From NCBI RefSeq assembly GCF_900129885.1, contig NZ_FQXE01000004.1:124001-188000 (forward strand): a stretch of DNA of 64,000 nt. Reading direction: 5' to 3'. Source of the stretch: Pollutimonas bauzanensis. GTDB taxonomy: Bacteria; Pseudomonadota; Gammaproteobacteria; Burkholderiales; Burkholderiaceae_B. The notes under the pieces were generated by a model. The model was not told where the DNA came from and made no database searches. It saw only the letters and a program-made list of their open reading frames with translations. The position numbers and the translations under genes were made by a program. Numbering within the stretch: position 1 is the first letter of the stretch; the number at the start of each line of letters is the position of its first letter. Positions 27,466 through 36,211 of this stretch are shown one piece after another.

Positions 27466-28561
27466 ACTCGAGGTTTCTTCCCTCTGCCGCAAGTATGGCG
27501 ACGTGCTGGCGGTCGACAATGTCTCGTTCAAGGTGCATGAAGGAGAGTTCCTGACCCTGCTGGGCCCCAGCGGCTGCGGCAAGTCCACCACGCTCGCCGC
27601 CATCGCCGGGCTCGAGCCGCCCACGTCCGGGCGGATCAGCCTGGGCGCATCGGTTTATTTCGACAGCGCCACCGGCATCCATCTGCCGCCCGAGCGGCGC
27701 AACTGCGGCCTGGTTTTCCAATCCTATGCGCTGTGGCCGCATATGTCGGTAGAGCAGAACTGCGCATTTCCGCTCAAGCTGCGCAAGATTTCACGCCAGA
27801 TGCGCAGCGAACGGGTGCGCGAGGCGCTTGCCCTGGTGGAAATGGAGCATCTGGCCGACCGTTATCCGCACCAGTTGTCCGGCGGGCAGCAGCAGCGCGT
27901 CGCATTGGCCCGCACGCTGGTGTTCCGTCCCGATGTGCTGCTGCTGGACGAGCCCTTGTCCAATCTGGATGCCAAGCTGCGCGACCGGGCCCGGACCTGG
28001 CTGAAGCACTTGCAAACCAAGGTCGGCTTGACCACAGTCTATGTCACGCACGACCAGGTGGAAGCCCTGGCCATGAGCGATCGCATCGCGGTCATGAACG
28101 GCGGAAGAATCGTCCAGATCGACACCCCCAAGCGCATCTACGGCTCGCCCGCCAACCAGTTCGTGGCCGACTTCATCGGCACCAGCAATCTCATCAACGC
28201 CTCGCTTGCGCGGGTGGGCCAGGCGACGATGGCGCGCTATGCCGATGGCCAGCAGCTGGCGCTGCCAGCCGATATCTCCGGCAACGACGGCCTCGCCATC
28301 ATGACGGCGATCCGCCCCGAGAGCATCCGGCTGACACAACGTGATATCCCGCTGGAGGCCTCGCCGGCCACGCGGATCCTGGGGCGCATCGTCGAGCAAA
28401 GCTATCTCGGAGCCCGTTATTCCTACACGGTCGAGACGCTGGGTTCGATCCTGCGCGTCGAGTCCACCGAAGATCTTCCCAATGGCGATGTCGCCATCCA
28501 TGTTCCTGCCGAGGCGATCGTGACGTTCGCCGCCGGAGGAGCGCAACTTCAACCCGCGTGA
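27458..28561 (+). CDS. ABC transporter ATPase (FbpC/PotA-like) with TOBE domain
   Basis: This 367-residue protein has Walker A GPSGCGKST near residues 36-44, signature LSGGQQQR, and Walker B VLLLDEPLSNLDAKLRD. A C-terminal TOBE domain occupies about residues 280-360. It energises the fused permease upstream. The gene ends 7 bases before the CoA-transferase gene, so transport and metabolism genes form a single transcript. Confidence 0.92.
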   Translation: MAELEVSSLCRKYGDVLAVDNVSFKVHEGEFLTLLGPSGCGKSTTLAAIAGLEPPTSGRISLGASVYFDSATGIHLPPERRNCGLVFQSYALWPHMSVEQNCAFPLKLRKISRQMRSERVREALALVEMEHLADRYPHQLSGGQQQRVALARTLVFRPDVLLLDEPLSNLDAKLRDRARTWLKHLQTKVGLTTVYVTHDQVEALAMSDRIAVMNGGRIVQIDTPKRIYGSPANQFVADFIGTSNLINASLARVGQATMARYADGQQLALPADISGNDGLAIMTAIRPESIRLTQRDIPLEASPATRILGRIVEQSYLGARYSYTVETLGSILRVESTEDLPNGDVAIHVPAEAIVTFAAGGAQLQPA

Positions 28562-28568
28562 GTCAATA

Positions 28569-29771
28569 ATGGAATATCAAGCGCATGCCCGCTGTCCCTT
28601 GGACGGTGTCCGGGTCCTGGATTTGTCGCGCGTGGTCGCCGGCAACATGGCCAGCCTGCTTCTGGCCGATTTCGGCGCCGAAGTCATCAAGGTGGAGGCG
28701 CCTGGCCGCGGCGATACGCTGCGGGAATGGAACGAGGATGGCGTTGCCGTCTTCTGGAAGGTATACGGCCGGAACAAGAAAAGCATCACTCTCGACATCC
28801 GCACGCCGCGCGGCAAGGAAATGCTCGAAGAGCTGGTCGGCGATGCCCAGGTGCTGCTGGAGAATTTCCGGCCCGGCGTGCTCGAACGGCTGGGCTTTTC
28901 ACCCGAACGGCTGCATGAGCTCAATTCCCGCCTGGTCGTCGTGCGCGTCTCGGGCTGGGGCCAGACCGGGCCGTACAGCAAGCTGCCGGGCTTCGGCAGC
29001 CTGGTCGAGGCGCTTTCAGGCTTCGCCGCCAAGAACGGATTCGCCGACAAGCCGCCGGCCCTGCCCAATATGGCTTTGGCCGACATGGTGGCGGGCCTTT
29101 ACGGCGCCTACGCGACGCTCATCGCACTGCGCGAAGTCGAATGCAAGGGAAACAGCGGCCAGGTGATCGATCTTTCACTGCTCGAACCCATGATATCGAT
29201 ACTTGGCCCCGACATTGCGGCGTACCGCGTAACGGGCCAGGTGCCCCCGCGCTCGGGCAATCGCGCTTCGGTATCGGCGCCGCGCAATATCTATGCGACT
29301 CGTGACGGCAAGTACGTGGCGCTTTCGGCATCGACACAGGAAATGGCCATCAGGCTTTTTCGCGCGATCGGACGCGCCGACCTGATCGGCGACGCTCGCT
29401 TTCGCACCAATTCCGACCGGCTGCGCAACATCGAAGAACTCGACGCCATCATTGGCGGTTTCATCGGCGCGCGCGACTGCGTTGACGCGCTGGCCTTCTT
29501 CGCCGCCGAACATGTCACCGTGGGCCCCGTCTACGACGTCTCCGAGGTGATGGACGACCCTCACATACAGGCGCGCGGCGTCATCGTCGAACTACCCGAC
29601 GATGACATGGGGAGCATACCCATGCACGAAGTTCTGCCCCGGCTATCGACCTCGCCGGGCGCCATCCGCCGTCCCGCGCCGGCGCTGGGAGCGGACAATG
29701 CGGAAATCTATGCCGCGCTCGGACTGGGCGCGGACGACCTTGAAAAACTACATACTGAAGGAGTGATCTGA
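28569..29771 (+). CDS. CaiB/BaiF family CoA-transferase, atypical active site
   Basis: This 400-residue protein has the family opening LDGVRVLDLSRVVAGNMASLLLADFGAEVIKVEAPGRGD (seen at residues 11-49). At the position of the usual catalytic Asp it reads KLPGFGSLVEALSG, so Gly143 stands where the paralogue at 19531 has Asp145; Glu147 is the nearest acid. A GFGxxxEA variant may represent a subgroup with a shifted nucleophile. It shares one base with the following CitE-like lyase gene. Together they could convert an acid such as malate or citramalate to its CoA ester and cleave it. The substrate is inferred. Confidence 0.87.
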   Translation: MEYQAHARCPLDGVRVLDLSRVVAGNMASLLLADFGAEVIKVEAPGRGDTLREWNEDGVAVFWKVYGRNKKSITLDIRTPRGKEMLEELVGDAQVLLENFRPGVLERLGFSPERLHELNSRLVVVRVSGWGQTGPYSKLPGFGSLVEALSGFAAKNGFADKPPALPNMALADMVAGLYGAYATLIALREVECKGNSGQVIDLSLLEPMISILGPDIAAYRVTGQVPPRSGNRASVSAPRNIYATRDGKYVALSASTQEMAIRLFRAIGRADLIGDARFRTNSDRLRNIEELDAIIGGFIGARDCVDALAFFAAEHVTVGPVYDVSEVMDDPHIQARGVIVELPDDDMGSIPMHEVLPRLSTSPGAIRRPAPALGADNAEIYAALGLGADDLEKLHTEGVI

Positions 29772-30637
29772 TGGGCATACTGCGATCGTTGTTATTTGTA
29801 CCCGTACTGGAGCCCCGGTTCCTGGCCAAGGCCCACTTGCGGGGCGCCGATGCCGTCATTCTCGATCTGGAGGATTCGATCGTCCCGCAACGCAAGGAAG
29901 AGGCGCGCGCGCGCATCGCGCAGGCGGCGGTGGACGTTGCCAGCCGCGGCCTGCGGGTGTTCGTCCGCATCAACAGCGCCCCCGAACTGGCGGACAAGGA
30001 CGTGGCGGCCAGCGTCGGCAAAGCCGTCGCGGGGCTGTTCGTTCCCAAGGTGGATACGCCGGAGCAACTGCTGGCCCATGTCGAACGCGTCAAGCGGGCC
30101 GAACAGAAGGCCGGGCTGCCCGATGGACACACCGCGCTGGTGGCGTTGCTGGAGACACCGCTGAGCATCTTCAACGCCGTGGCGATCGCGCAGGCGAGCG
30201 ACCGGCTGGTGGCTCTCGGCTTTGGCGTGGAGGACTACGCCGCCGCCATGGAGCAGATTCCCGAACCGGTGGCGATGAGCTACGCGGCCCAAACAGTGGC
30301 GATCGCGGCGCGCGCGGCCGGCGTCGACGCCCTGGGCTTGCCCGGCAGCATCGCCGACTTCACGGATATCGAAGCCCTCGCGCGCCTTGCGGCGCTGGCG
30401 CGCCAATTGGGGTTCACGGGCAGTTGCGCCATTCACCCCGCCCAGGTCGCCACTTTCAATGAAGCCTTCGGGATCTCCGCCGCCCAGGCGGCGCAGGCCG
30501 CGGAAGTCATCGAAGTATTCGAGGCGGCAATGGCGCAAGGCCTGGGAGCAATCGCGCTGCACGGCAAGATGATAGACATTCCTGTCTATGAGCGCGCGCT
30601 GGCCACTATCCGCCGCGCCGGAAAGGCCACGGCCTGA
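29771..30637 (+). CDS. HpcH/HpaI-CitE family CoA-ester lyase
   Basis: This 288-residue protein is a TIM-barrel lyase. RSLLFVPVLEPRF opens the chain and DLEDSIVPQRKEEAR follows. VRINS, LVALLETPLSI (metal-ligand Glu), the Asp of SIADFTD and GSCAIHPAQV match malyl-CoA/citramalyl-CoA and CitE lyases. Family reactions are retro-Claisen cleavages giving acetyl-CoA plus glyoxylate or pyruvate. The immediate CoA-transferase gene supplies the CoA ester. It is the last gene of the operon. Confidence 0.9.
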   Translation: MGILRSLLFVPVLEPRFLAKAHLRGADAVILDLEDSIVPQRKEEARARIAQAAVDVASRGLRVFVRINSAPELADKDVAASVGKAVAGLFVPKVDTPEQLLAHVERVKRAEQKAGLPDGHTALVALLETPLSIFNAVAIAQASDRLVALGFGVEDYAAAMEQIPEPVAMSYAAQTVAIAARAAGVDALGLPGSIADFTDIEALARLAALARQLGFTGSCAIHPAQVATFNEAFGISAAQAAQAAEVIEVFEAAMAQGLGAIALHGKMIDIPVYERALATIRRAGKATA

Positions 30638-30646
30638 CCGTCGCCC

Positions 30647-30681
30647 GCGACCGGGCCGGCATTGCCAGCCGGTCCGGTCGC
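30647..30681 (+). terminator. 14-bp stem-loop after the lyase gene
   Basis: Arms 30647-30660 and 30668-30681 pair over 14 positions with one G-U wobble and a 7-base loop, starting 9 bases after the lyase stop. No U-tract follows, so it is either a Rho-assisted end or a 3' protecting structure for the importer operon. Confidence 0.5.
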
Positions 30682-31145
30682 GGCTCGCGCAATGTTTCGC
30701 CGCGGCCGCCTGACGGCCCGTGAAACGAATACCCTGGGCCCAGCGTGCTCATTTAACGTAAGCGCCAATTGGCAGGGCGGCCCATGTGTGATACCATGGT
30801 TCTGCTAACGCAGGTGCAGCCAGCAAAAACAATACCCACCCTCATCGGGAACCCGGCACCATGCGCCCAGACGGCGCCGCGTCGCAAGTATTCACCTGTG
30901 GCCCCCACCAAGGCCAGGGGCGCCGCCTCAGGCTGCGGCTAACGCCACGCCTGACCTTCGAACCTCGGTTCGCAATCGCAGCAATCGTACACTGGGCCAG
31001 GCTAGCGCCTTCCCGCGAAATGGCATTGCCGTTTCCGCTATGCACGCTGCACAAATGCTGTGGTATCGCATCATGCCCGCCATCGAATGACACGCAACGC
31101 GAGTTCGACATGCCGGCATTTCATTAATTTTTACAGGAATATTTT
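30682..31145. promoter_or_regulatory. long leader region upstream of the IF-1 gene
   Basis: The gap between the lyase and IF-1 genes holds no convincing ORF or tRNA; an 88-codon frame at 30861-31127 has no family resemblance. A possible promoter is TTGGCA (30769-30774), 17 bases, then TACCAT (30792-30797). It would give a leader of about 340 bases. A short dyad CGAACC-TC-GGTTCG lies at about 30959-30972. The last 30 bases are AT-rich with an AGGA site before the ATG. Confidence 0.35.
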
Positions 31146-31403
31146 ATGGCTAAAGAAGAACTGATCGAAATGGGCGGGCTGGTCACTGAAGTGCTGCCCG
31201 ATTCGCGCTTTCGTGTCACGCTGGACAACGGCCACCCGGTAGTTGCCTACACCGGTGGCAAGATGCGCAAGCATCATATCCGCATTTTGGCCGGCGACAA
31301 GGTTTCGCTGGAAATGTCGCCCTATGATTTGAGCAAGGGCCGGATCACTTTCCGCCACATTGCGGGACGCGCGCCTGGCGGCCCAAGCCAGCGCCGCCGT
31401 TAA
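31146..31403 (+). CDS. infA: translation initiation factor IF-1 (85-residue form)
   Basis: This is a single OB-fold (S1-like) protein. [22 protein letters not shown] and [30 protein letters not shown] are unmistakable IF-1 sequence. Canonical IF-1 is 72 residues; this one has a basic C-terminal extension ([12 protein letters not shown]). Many Burkholderiales encode two IF-1 genes, one in the ribosomal-protein cluster and a longer one elsewhere; this isolated copy fits the second. It binds the ribosomal A site during initiation. It sits alone among catabolic genes, 146 bases before pgi. Confidence 0.93.
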   Translation: MAKEELIEMGGLVTEVLPDSRFRVTLDNGHPVVAYTGGKMRKHHIRILAGDKVSLEMSPYDLSKGRITFRHIAGRAPGGPSQRRR

Positions 31404-31434
31404 TAAGAAAAAAATCCGCTGAACGCCTCCCCGA

Positions 31435-31454
31435 ATGCCCGCCCTTGCGGGCAT
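31435..31454. terminator. 8-bp stem-loop between infA and pgi
   Basis: ATGCCCGC (31435-31442) pairs with GCGGGCAT (31447-31454) around a CCTT loop, 31 bases after the infA stop. An A-rich stretch precedes it but no T-run follows, so termination would be weak on the plus strand. Confidence 0.4.
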
Positions 31455-31549
31455 GGCGGCCGGGGCATGCCGCCGTCGGGCTGCGCCAATGCGCCGGGCA
31501 CCAAAGGCTATACAATCGGCCAACGATAGTCATTGCCAAAGGAACGCTC

Positions 31550-33127
31550 GTGATCAGCAAGCAGCCAACTGCCGACTCCCTGTCGGACTTGCCTGAATGG
31601 GCAGCGTTTGAGAGCGCGGCCAAGAACTCCCCCATCCACGTCCATAGCCTGCGGCTGATACAGGCCGCGGGCATCGACCTCGATATCAGCGGGCAAGGAA
31701 GCTCGCCCGCGCTGGTCGAGGCCACCGAGGCCCTGCTGGCCGCCCGCCAATTCAACGAACAGCGCGAGCGCATGCTTTCCGGCGGCATGGCCAATGCCAC
31801 CGAGGAACGCGCCGCCTGGCACACCGCATTGCGCGCCCCCGCCCCCATCGACGAAGTCGCCGCCGAACGCCAAAGGCTCAATGACTTCGTGCGCCTGGCC
31901 GATTCCGAGCGCCGCTGGCGCAATATCGTGCATATCGGCATCGGCGGCAGCGACTGGGGCGTGCGCCTGGCCGTCAGCGCTTTCGGCTATGCCGGCACCT
32001 GGCGCCAGGTGCATTTCGTGGCCAATATCGATGGCCACGCGATTCAAGGCGGGCTGGCCGGGCTGGATCCCCACGACACCCTGATCGTGCTGGCCTCCAA
32101 ATCGTTCACCACCGCCGAGACCCTGCAGAATGGCCAGCGCGCCCTGGAATGGCTGCAGGCCTCGGGCGTGGAGAACCCTTATGAACAAGTCGTCGCCATT
32201 ACCGCGCGCCCCGACGTGGCCAAGGCCTGGGGGGTGCCCGACGCGCATATTTTCAAGCTGTGGGACTGGGTCGGCGGGCGCTTTTCCCTGTGGTCGGCCG
32301 TCAGCCTGACCACGGCCCTGGCCGTGAGCTCCGACGTAGTGGCCGGCATGCAGGCCGGCGCCGCCGCCATGGACGCCCATTTCGCCCAGGCCCCCATCGC
32401 CCAGAATGCCCCCATCCAGATGGCCATCGCCGGCATCGTCAACCGCAGCGTGCTGGGCTACGGGTCCCTGAATATCGCGCCCTATGATTTCCGCCTCGCC
32501 AACCTGGTGCCCTACATCCAGCAATTGGAAATGGAATCGCTGGGTAAGTCGGTCAACCTGGCGGGCGACCCGGTCGGCGTGCCCACCGGCCCGGCCGTAT
32601 GGGGCATGCCCGGCACGGACGCCCAGCATACGTTTTTCCAATGGCTGCACCAGGGCAGCGACGGCGCGCCAGTCGATTTCATAGTCTGTGAACAGGCCGA
32701 CCACGGCTGGCCCGGCCACCATCAAAGCCTGTTGGCCAACTGCCTGGCCCAGCGCGAAGCCTTGTTGAAAGGCAAAACCTACGAGCAGGCCTTGAAGGAA
32801 TGCCAGGAATCGGGCATGCCGCAAGAAAAGGCCCAGTGGCTAGCGCGACACCGCGTCCATGCGGGCGGACGCCCGTCCAATCTGATCGTGCTGCCCCGCC
32901 TGTCGCCTTACACGCTGGGCGCGCTGCTCGCGCTGTACGAGCACAAGGTGTTTGTGCAGGGCGTGGTCTGGGGCATCAACCCCTTCGACCAATGGGGGGT
33001 GGAATACGGCAAGGTGCTGGCCAAGGGCATTGCCGCCGAACTTTCCGGCCAGGCCGCCATAGACCCCGCCCATGATGCGTCCACAGCGCACTGGGTGAAG
33101 GAATTTGGCGCCTCGTTGAAAGCGTGA
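31550..33127 (+). CDS. pgi: glucose-6-phosphate isomerase
   Basis: The protein is 525 residues from the GTG at 31550, which has an AAAGGAA ribosome site; the longer frame to 31445 is non-coding leader. Conserved motifs are IGIGGSDWGVRL, LVVASKSFTT-like (LIVLASKSFTTAETL), KLWDWVGGRFSLWSAV and GINPFDQWGVEYGK. It interconverts glucose-6-phosphate and fructose-6-phosphate in the cytoplasm. In Alcaligenaceae that lack complete glycolysis it serves mainly gluconeogenesis and polysaccharide precursors. It is convergent with the next operon. Confidence 0.96.
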   Translation: MISKQPTADSLSDLPEWAAFESAAKNSPIHVHSLRLIQAAGIDLDISGQGSSPALVEATEALLAARQFNEQRERMLSGGMANATEERAAWHTALRAPAPIDEVAAERQRLNDFVRLADSERRWRNIVHIGIGGSDWGVRLAVSAFGYAGTWRQVHFVANIDGHAIQGGLAGLDPHDTLIVLASKSFTTAETLQNGQRALEWLQASGVENPYEQVVAITARPDVAKAWGVPDAHIFKLWDWVGGRFSLWSAVSLTTALAVSSDVVAGMQAGAAAMDAHFAQAPIAQNAPIQMAIAGIVNRSVLGYGSLNIAPYDFRLANLVPYIQQLEMESLGKSVNLAGDPVGVPTGPAVWGMPGTDAQHTFFQWLHQGSDGAPVDFIVCEQADHGWPGHHQSLLANCLAQREALLKGKTYEQALKECQESGMPQEKAQWLARHRVHAGGRPSNLIVLPRLSPYTLGALLALYEHKVFVQGVVWGINPFDQWGVEYGKVLAKGIAAELSGQAAIDPAHDASTAHWVKEFGASLKA

Positions 33128-33136
33128 GTGCGGCAG

Positions 33137-33161
33137 GGGGTAGCGGCGGCGCCACTGCCCC
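33137..33161. terminator. stem-loop between convergent pgi and enoyl-CoA hydratase genes
   Basis: Arms 33137-33147 and 33151-33161 pair over 11 positions with one wobble and one mismatch, in the 40-base gap between two convergent genes. It is suited to act in both directions, though it lacks a clear U-tract. Confidence 0.4.
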
Positions 33162-33167
33162 TATCCC

Positions 33168-33980
33168 TTATTCCCCGGTAAATGCCGCAGGGCGCCGCTG
33201 CTGGAAGTGTTCTATCCCTTCTTTAAAGTCCGCGCTCTGGATGCTCAAAAACATTTCCTGGTTGGCGTCGGCAATGGCCTGGCCCAGCGTCTGGTAGGGG
33301 GCTTCCCATAGCTGGCGCTTCATGATTCTTATCGAGCGCGGCGATACATTCCCGGCCAAGTCCCGCGCATAGGCAAGCGCCTCTTCGAGCAGCGCTTCCG
33401 GTTCGGTCACACGGTTCACCAACCCGATGCCCAGGGCTTCCTCGGCCGCTATCTTGCGCGACGAAAACAGCAAGTCGGCGGCATGCGCCTGGCCGACCAC
33501 ACGAGGCAATATCCACGCTATGCCGTGCTCCGCAATCAGGCCGCGCTTGGCGAAGGCGGTACTGAAAACCGCCGTTTTGCTGGCAAAGCGAATATCGCTA
33601 TACAGCGCCATGATCAGGCCCAGCCCCGCCGCGGCGCCATTGACGGCGGCAATGACAGGCTTGCCGATGGCGGGAAAATAGGAATAGCGGGTCTGGTAGT
33701 CCGCGCGCCGGTTCATATCGTAGGGACGCATCCACTGCTGCGCGCGGATATCATCCGGCGGCAGCACCGCAAGCTCGTCCATGTCCATGCCGGCGCAAAA
33801 GCCGCGGCCAGCCCCCGTCAGGATGATGGCCCTGACGCCGGGATCGGCGTCCGCCTGCTCCATGGCGAGGCGGATTTCCGCCTCCATGACGCGGGTCAAG
33901 GCATTCAGGCGGTCCGGGCGATTGAGCGTGATGGTAGCCACATGGCTGGCGACGGCGTACTGCAATTGTTCGAAAGACAT
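33168..33980 (-). CDS. enoyl-CoA hydratase/isomerase family protein
   Basis: This is a 270-residue crotonase-fold protein. ITLNRPDRLNAL, the oxyanion-hole segment GAGRGFCAGMDMDEL and AAVNGAAAGLGLIMALYSDIRFA are conserved. A catalytic acid is likely in KRGLIAEHGIAW. A strong AAGGAG site precedes the ATG. It is the last gene of an operon with an aldehyde dehydrogenase and an ADP-forming acyl-CoA synthetase. The crotonase fold includes hydratase/lyases that release an aldehyde plus acetyl-CoA, which would suit that context. The reaction is not proven. Confidence 0.88.
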   Translation of the reverse strand: MSFEQLQYAVASHVATITLNRPDRLNALTRVMEAEIRLAMEQADADPGVRAIILTGAGRGFCAGMDMDELAVLPPDDIRAQQWMRPYDMNRRADYQTRYSYFPAIGKPVIAAVNGAAAGLGLIMALYSDIRFASKTAVFSTAFAKRGLIAEHGIAWILPRVVGQAHAADLLFSSRKIAAEEALGIGLVNRVTEPEALLEEALAYARDLAGNVSPRSIRIMKRQLWEAPYQTLGQAIADANQEMFLSIQSADFKEGIEHFQQRRPAAFTGE

Positions 33981-34004
33981 CGGGATCTCCTTGGCGGGGT
34001 GGGG

Positions 34005-35420
34005 CTATGCGGGCAATTGGATAGCGCGGGGTTCGAGAAATTCCTTGATTCCGAAAGCGCCGTTTTCCCGGCCGACGCCTGAATGCTTGAATCCGCCGAA
34101 AGGCGCCAGGGGATTGAAAGCCGCTCCATTGATGTCTATCTGGCCGGCCCGCAGCCGCTTCGCCACCGCCAGGGCATGGCCGCGATCGGCGCCCCAGACG
34201 GCGGCGGCCAGCCCATAGTTGCTGTGATTGGCAATAGCGATGGCCTCTTCCTCCGACTGATAGGCGATCACCGCCAGCACAGGCCCGAAAACCTCTTCCT
34301 GGGCGATTGCGGAGTCCGGATGCACACCACCCAGGACAGTGGGCGCAACAAAATAGCCATGGGGTGGCAATATGGCGCGGCTCGTGATCGATGTGGCGCC
34401 GGCGGCAAGGGCTTGCGCGATGTAATCCTGGACGCGGTCGCGCTGCTGCCCGGAAACCAGGGGACCCAGCCGGGTTCCGGACTCCATCGGGTCGCCCATG
34501 GCAAACGATGCCGCGCCTTCTTGCAGCAGGCGGGCGCATTCGTCATAGCGATCGGCCGGAACCAGGAGGCGCGTGATGGCGGTGCAGGTCTGCCCGCTGT
34601 TAAGGAAGCAGGCGCCCAAGGCATGGCGCATGGCCAGGGCAAGATCGGCGCCGGGCAGCACGATGGAAGCGGACTTGCCGCCAAGCTCCAGCGCAACGCG
34701 CTTCACCCCGTCGGCCGCAATGCCCGCCACGCGTTTCCCGGCGGCGGTCGACCCCGTGAACGACACCATGTCGACATCGGGATGCGCTGCCAGGGCCTCT
34801 CCGGCCACGTTTCCTGCACCGACGACAAGATTGAATACACCGGGAGGCAAGCCGGACTCATGTACGGCCTGGGCCAAGGCGTAGGCCGCCGCGGGCGCGA
34901 GCTCGGACGGCTTCAACACGACGACGCAGCCTGCGGCGAGCGCAGGCGCAACCTTGGCGGTCATCTGATGCAGCGGGTAGTTCCATGGCGTGATGCAGGC
35001 CACGATACCGACGGGCTCTTGCGTTACCAGAGAATGGCCGATCTGCGATGCATACTCCATTTGTCCGGCAAGCTGCGCATAGCTTTCCCAAGCTCCGGCT
35101 GGAGCGTTGACCTGGATGCGCCGCGAGAGCTTGAGCGGCATTCCGACTTCGCGGGTAATCTGCTCGGCAAGCGGCTCGGCCTGCTTGGCCAGGTTCGCGC
35201 CGATGCGCCGCAGGAATTGCGCGCGCTGCTCCAGCGGCGTGCCGGACCATCCGTCAAAGGCGCGGCGCGCCGCGGCAACCGCAAGCTGGACTTGCGCCGC
35301 CCCCGCCAGGGCGATATGGGCAAAGGGCTGCTCGGTAAAGGAGTCCTTCAAGTCCAGGGAGGCCAGCGGATCAAAGCCTTGCCATGATCCATCTATATAG
35401 GTTTGTGCGTATTGTTTCAT
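34005..35420 (-). CDS. NAD(P)-dependent aldehyde dehydrogenase
   Basis: This 471-residue ALDH has the cofactor region ITPWNYPLHQMTAKVAPALAAG, FTGSTAAGKRV, general base Glu245 in LELGGKSASIV and nucleophile Cys279 in FLNSGQTCTAI. EEVFGPVLAVI follows. It oxidises an aldehyde to a carboxylate. It overlaps the upstream enoyl-CoA hydratase gene by 4 bases. In the proposed pathway it would oxidise the aldehyde released by a hydratase/lyase, for example vanillin or 4-hydroxybenzaldehyde (inference). Confidence 0.92.
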   Translation of the reverse strand: MKQYAQTYIDGSWQGFDPLASLDLKDSFTEQPFAHIALAGAAQVQLAVAAARRAFDGWSGTPLEQRAQFLRRIGANLAKQAEPLAEQITREVGMPLKLSRRIQVNAPAGAWESYAQLAGQMEYASQIGHSLVTQEPVGIVACITPWNYPLHQMTAKVAPALAAGCVVVLKPSELAPAAAYALAQAVHESGLPPGVFNLVVGAGNVAGEALAAHPDVDMVSFTGSTAAGKRVAGIAADGVKRVALELGGKSASIVLPGADLALAMRHALGACFLNSGQTCTAITRLLVPADRYDECARLLQEGAASFAMGDPMESGTRLGPLVSGQQRDRVQDYIAQALAAGATSITSRAILPPHGYFVAPTVLGGVHPDSAIAQEEVFGPVLAVIAYQSEEEAIAIANHSNYGLAAAVWGADRGHALAVAKRLRAGQIDINGAAFNPLAPFGGFKHSGVGRENGAFGIKEFLEPRAIQLPA

Positions 35421-36211
35421 GCCGCTCTCCCCGCTTCGCGCTCGCGCCGGCGGCTGCTGCGGGCTTCCAGGAAACCCCGCATGATTTCCTGCGGCTCGCC
35501 CGTTGCATACTCGGCCTGGTGATACCGCCGCACCGCCTCGCAGGCTTCATCGAAGCCCGGCTGCGTCAGCAGGCGGAAGCGCTCCTTGGTCAGGCGCAGC
35601 GCATTGGCCGGCAATTGCGCGAACTCGTTTGCCAGCTCGAGCGCCTTGGCCTTCACCTGATCCGGACTGACGAGATAATTGACCAGCCCAAGCGCATGCG
35701 CCCGCTCGCCGGTGAGCAGGCGTCCAAGCAAAGACATCTCTATATTGTGCGAAAGGCCCAGGTGCAAAGTCATCAAGTAAGAGCCGAGAATGCTGGCCAA
35801 GCCTACGCGCACCTCGGGCTGTCCGATCAGAAGATCGGCATGGCCGACGCGAACGTCCGCCAGCAGCCCGATCTGGAAGCCAGTGCCGGCCGCGGTGCCG
35901 TTGAATGCGGCAATCAGCGGCTTTTCTAGGTCGCGGATCGATTGGAACATGGCGCACTGGTGGCCCATCCATGCTTGCACTTCATGCGCCTCGAAACCGG
36001 CCGCCTCGCTCAGGTCCTGGCCGGATGAAAAAGCCCGATCGCCCGCGCCGGTCAGCACGATCGCCCGGACATTGCCATCCCTGTTGACGCTGCCCATCGC
36101 GTCGATAAGCGCGTCCCTCATCGAGCGATCGATGGCATTCAGCGACTCGGGACGGTTGAGCGTGATGATGGCCGCATTGCCGGAATATTCGATGTTTACG
36201 TATTTCTTCAT
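35417..36211 (-). CDS. enoyl-CoA hydratase/isomerase family protein
   Basis: This 264-residue crotonase-fold protein carries ITLNRPESLNAI, TGAGDRAFSSGQDLSE and AAFNGTAAGTGFQIGLLADVRVG. The expected acid is in GQPEVRVGLASILGSYL. The C-terminus is Arg-rich (SSRRRERE). It overlaps both neighbours by 4 bases, which indicates translational coupling. It and the paralogue at 33168 are only distantly alike, so two successive hydration or cleavage steps are likely, not a recent duplication. Confidence 0.88.
   Translation of the reverse strand: MKKYVNIEYSGNAAIITLNRPESLNAIDRSMRDALIDAMGSVNRDGNVRAIVLTGAGDRAFSSGQDLSEAAGFEAHEVQAWMGHQCAMFQSIRDLEKPLIAAFNGTAAGTGFQIGLLADVRVGHADLLIGQPEVRVGLASILGSYLMTLHLGLSHNIEMSLLGRLLTGERAHALGLVNYLVSPDQVKAKALELANEFAQLPANALRLTKERFRLLTQPGFDEACEAVRRYHQAEYATGEPQEIMRGFLEARSSRRREREAGRAA

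Noticed and set aside
24586-28561. Ferric iron importer by simple homology
   Set aside because: The components resemble Fbp/Afu proteins, but the operon continues into CoA-transferase and CitE-like lyase genes, and there are no iron-acquisition genes or visible Fur box, so iron was not asserted as the substrate.
30940-30985. tRNA-like T-arm (TTCGAACC...GGTTCG) in the infA leader
   Set aside because: Only a short dyad is present; no acceptor stem, D-arm or anticodon arm can be folded around it on either strand.
30861-31127. 88-codon frame upstream of infA
   Set aside because: It has no recognisable domain and no convincing ribosome site, its composition is like translated non-coding DNA, and it ends within the infA leader.
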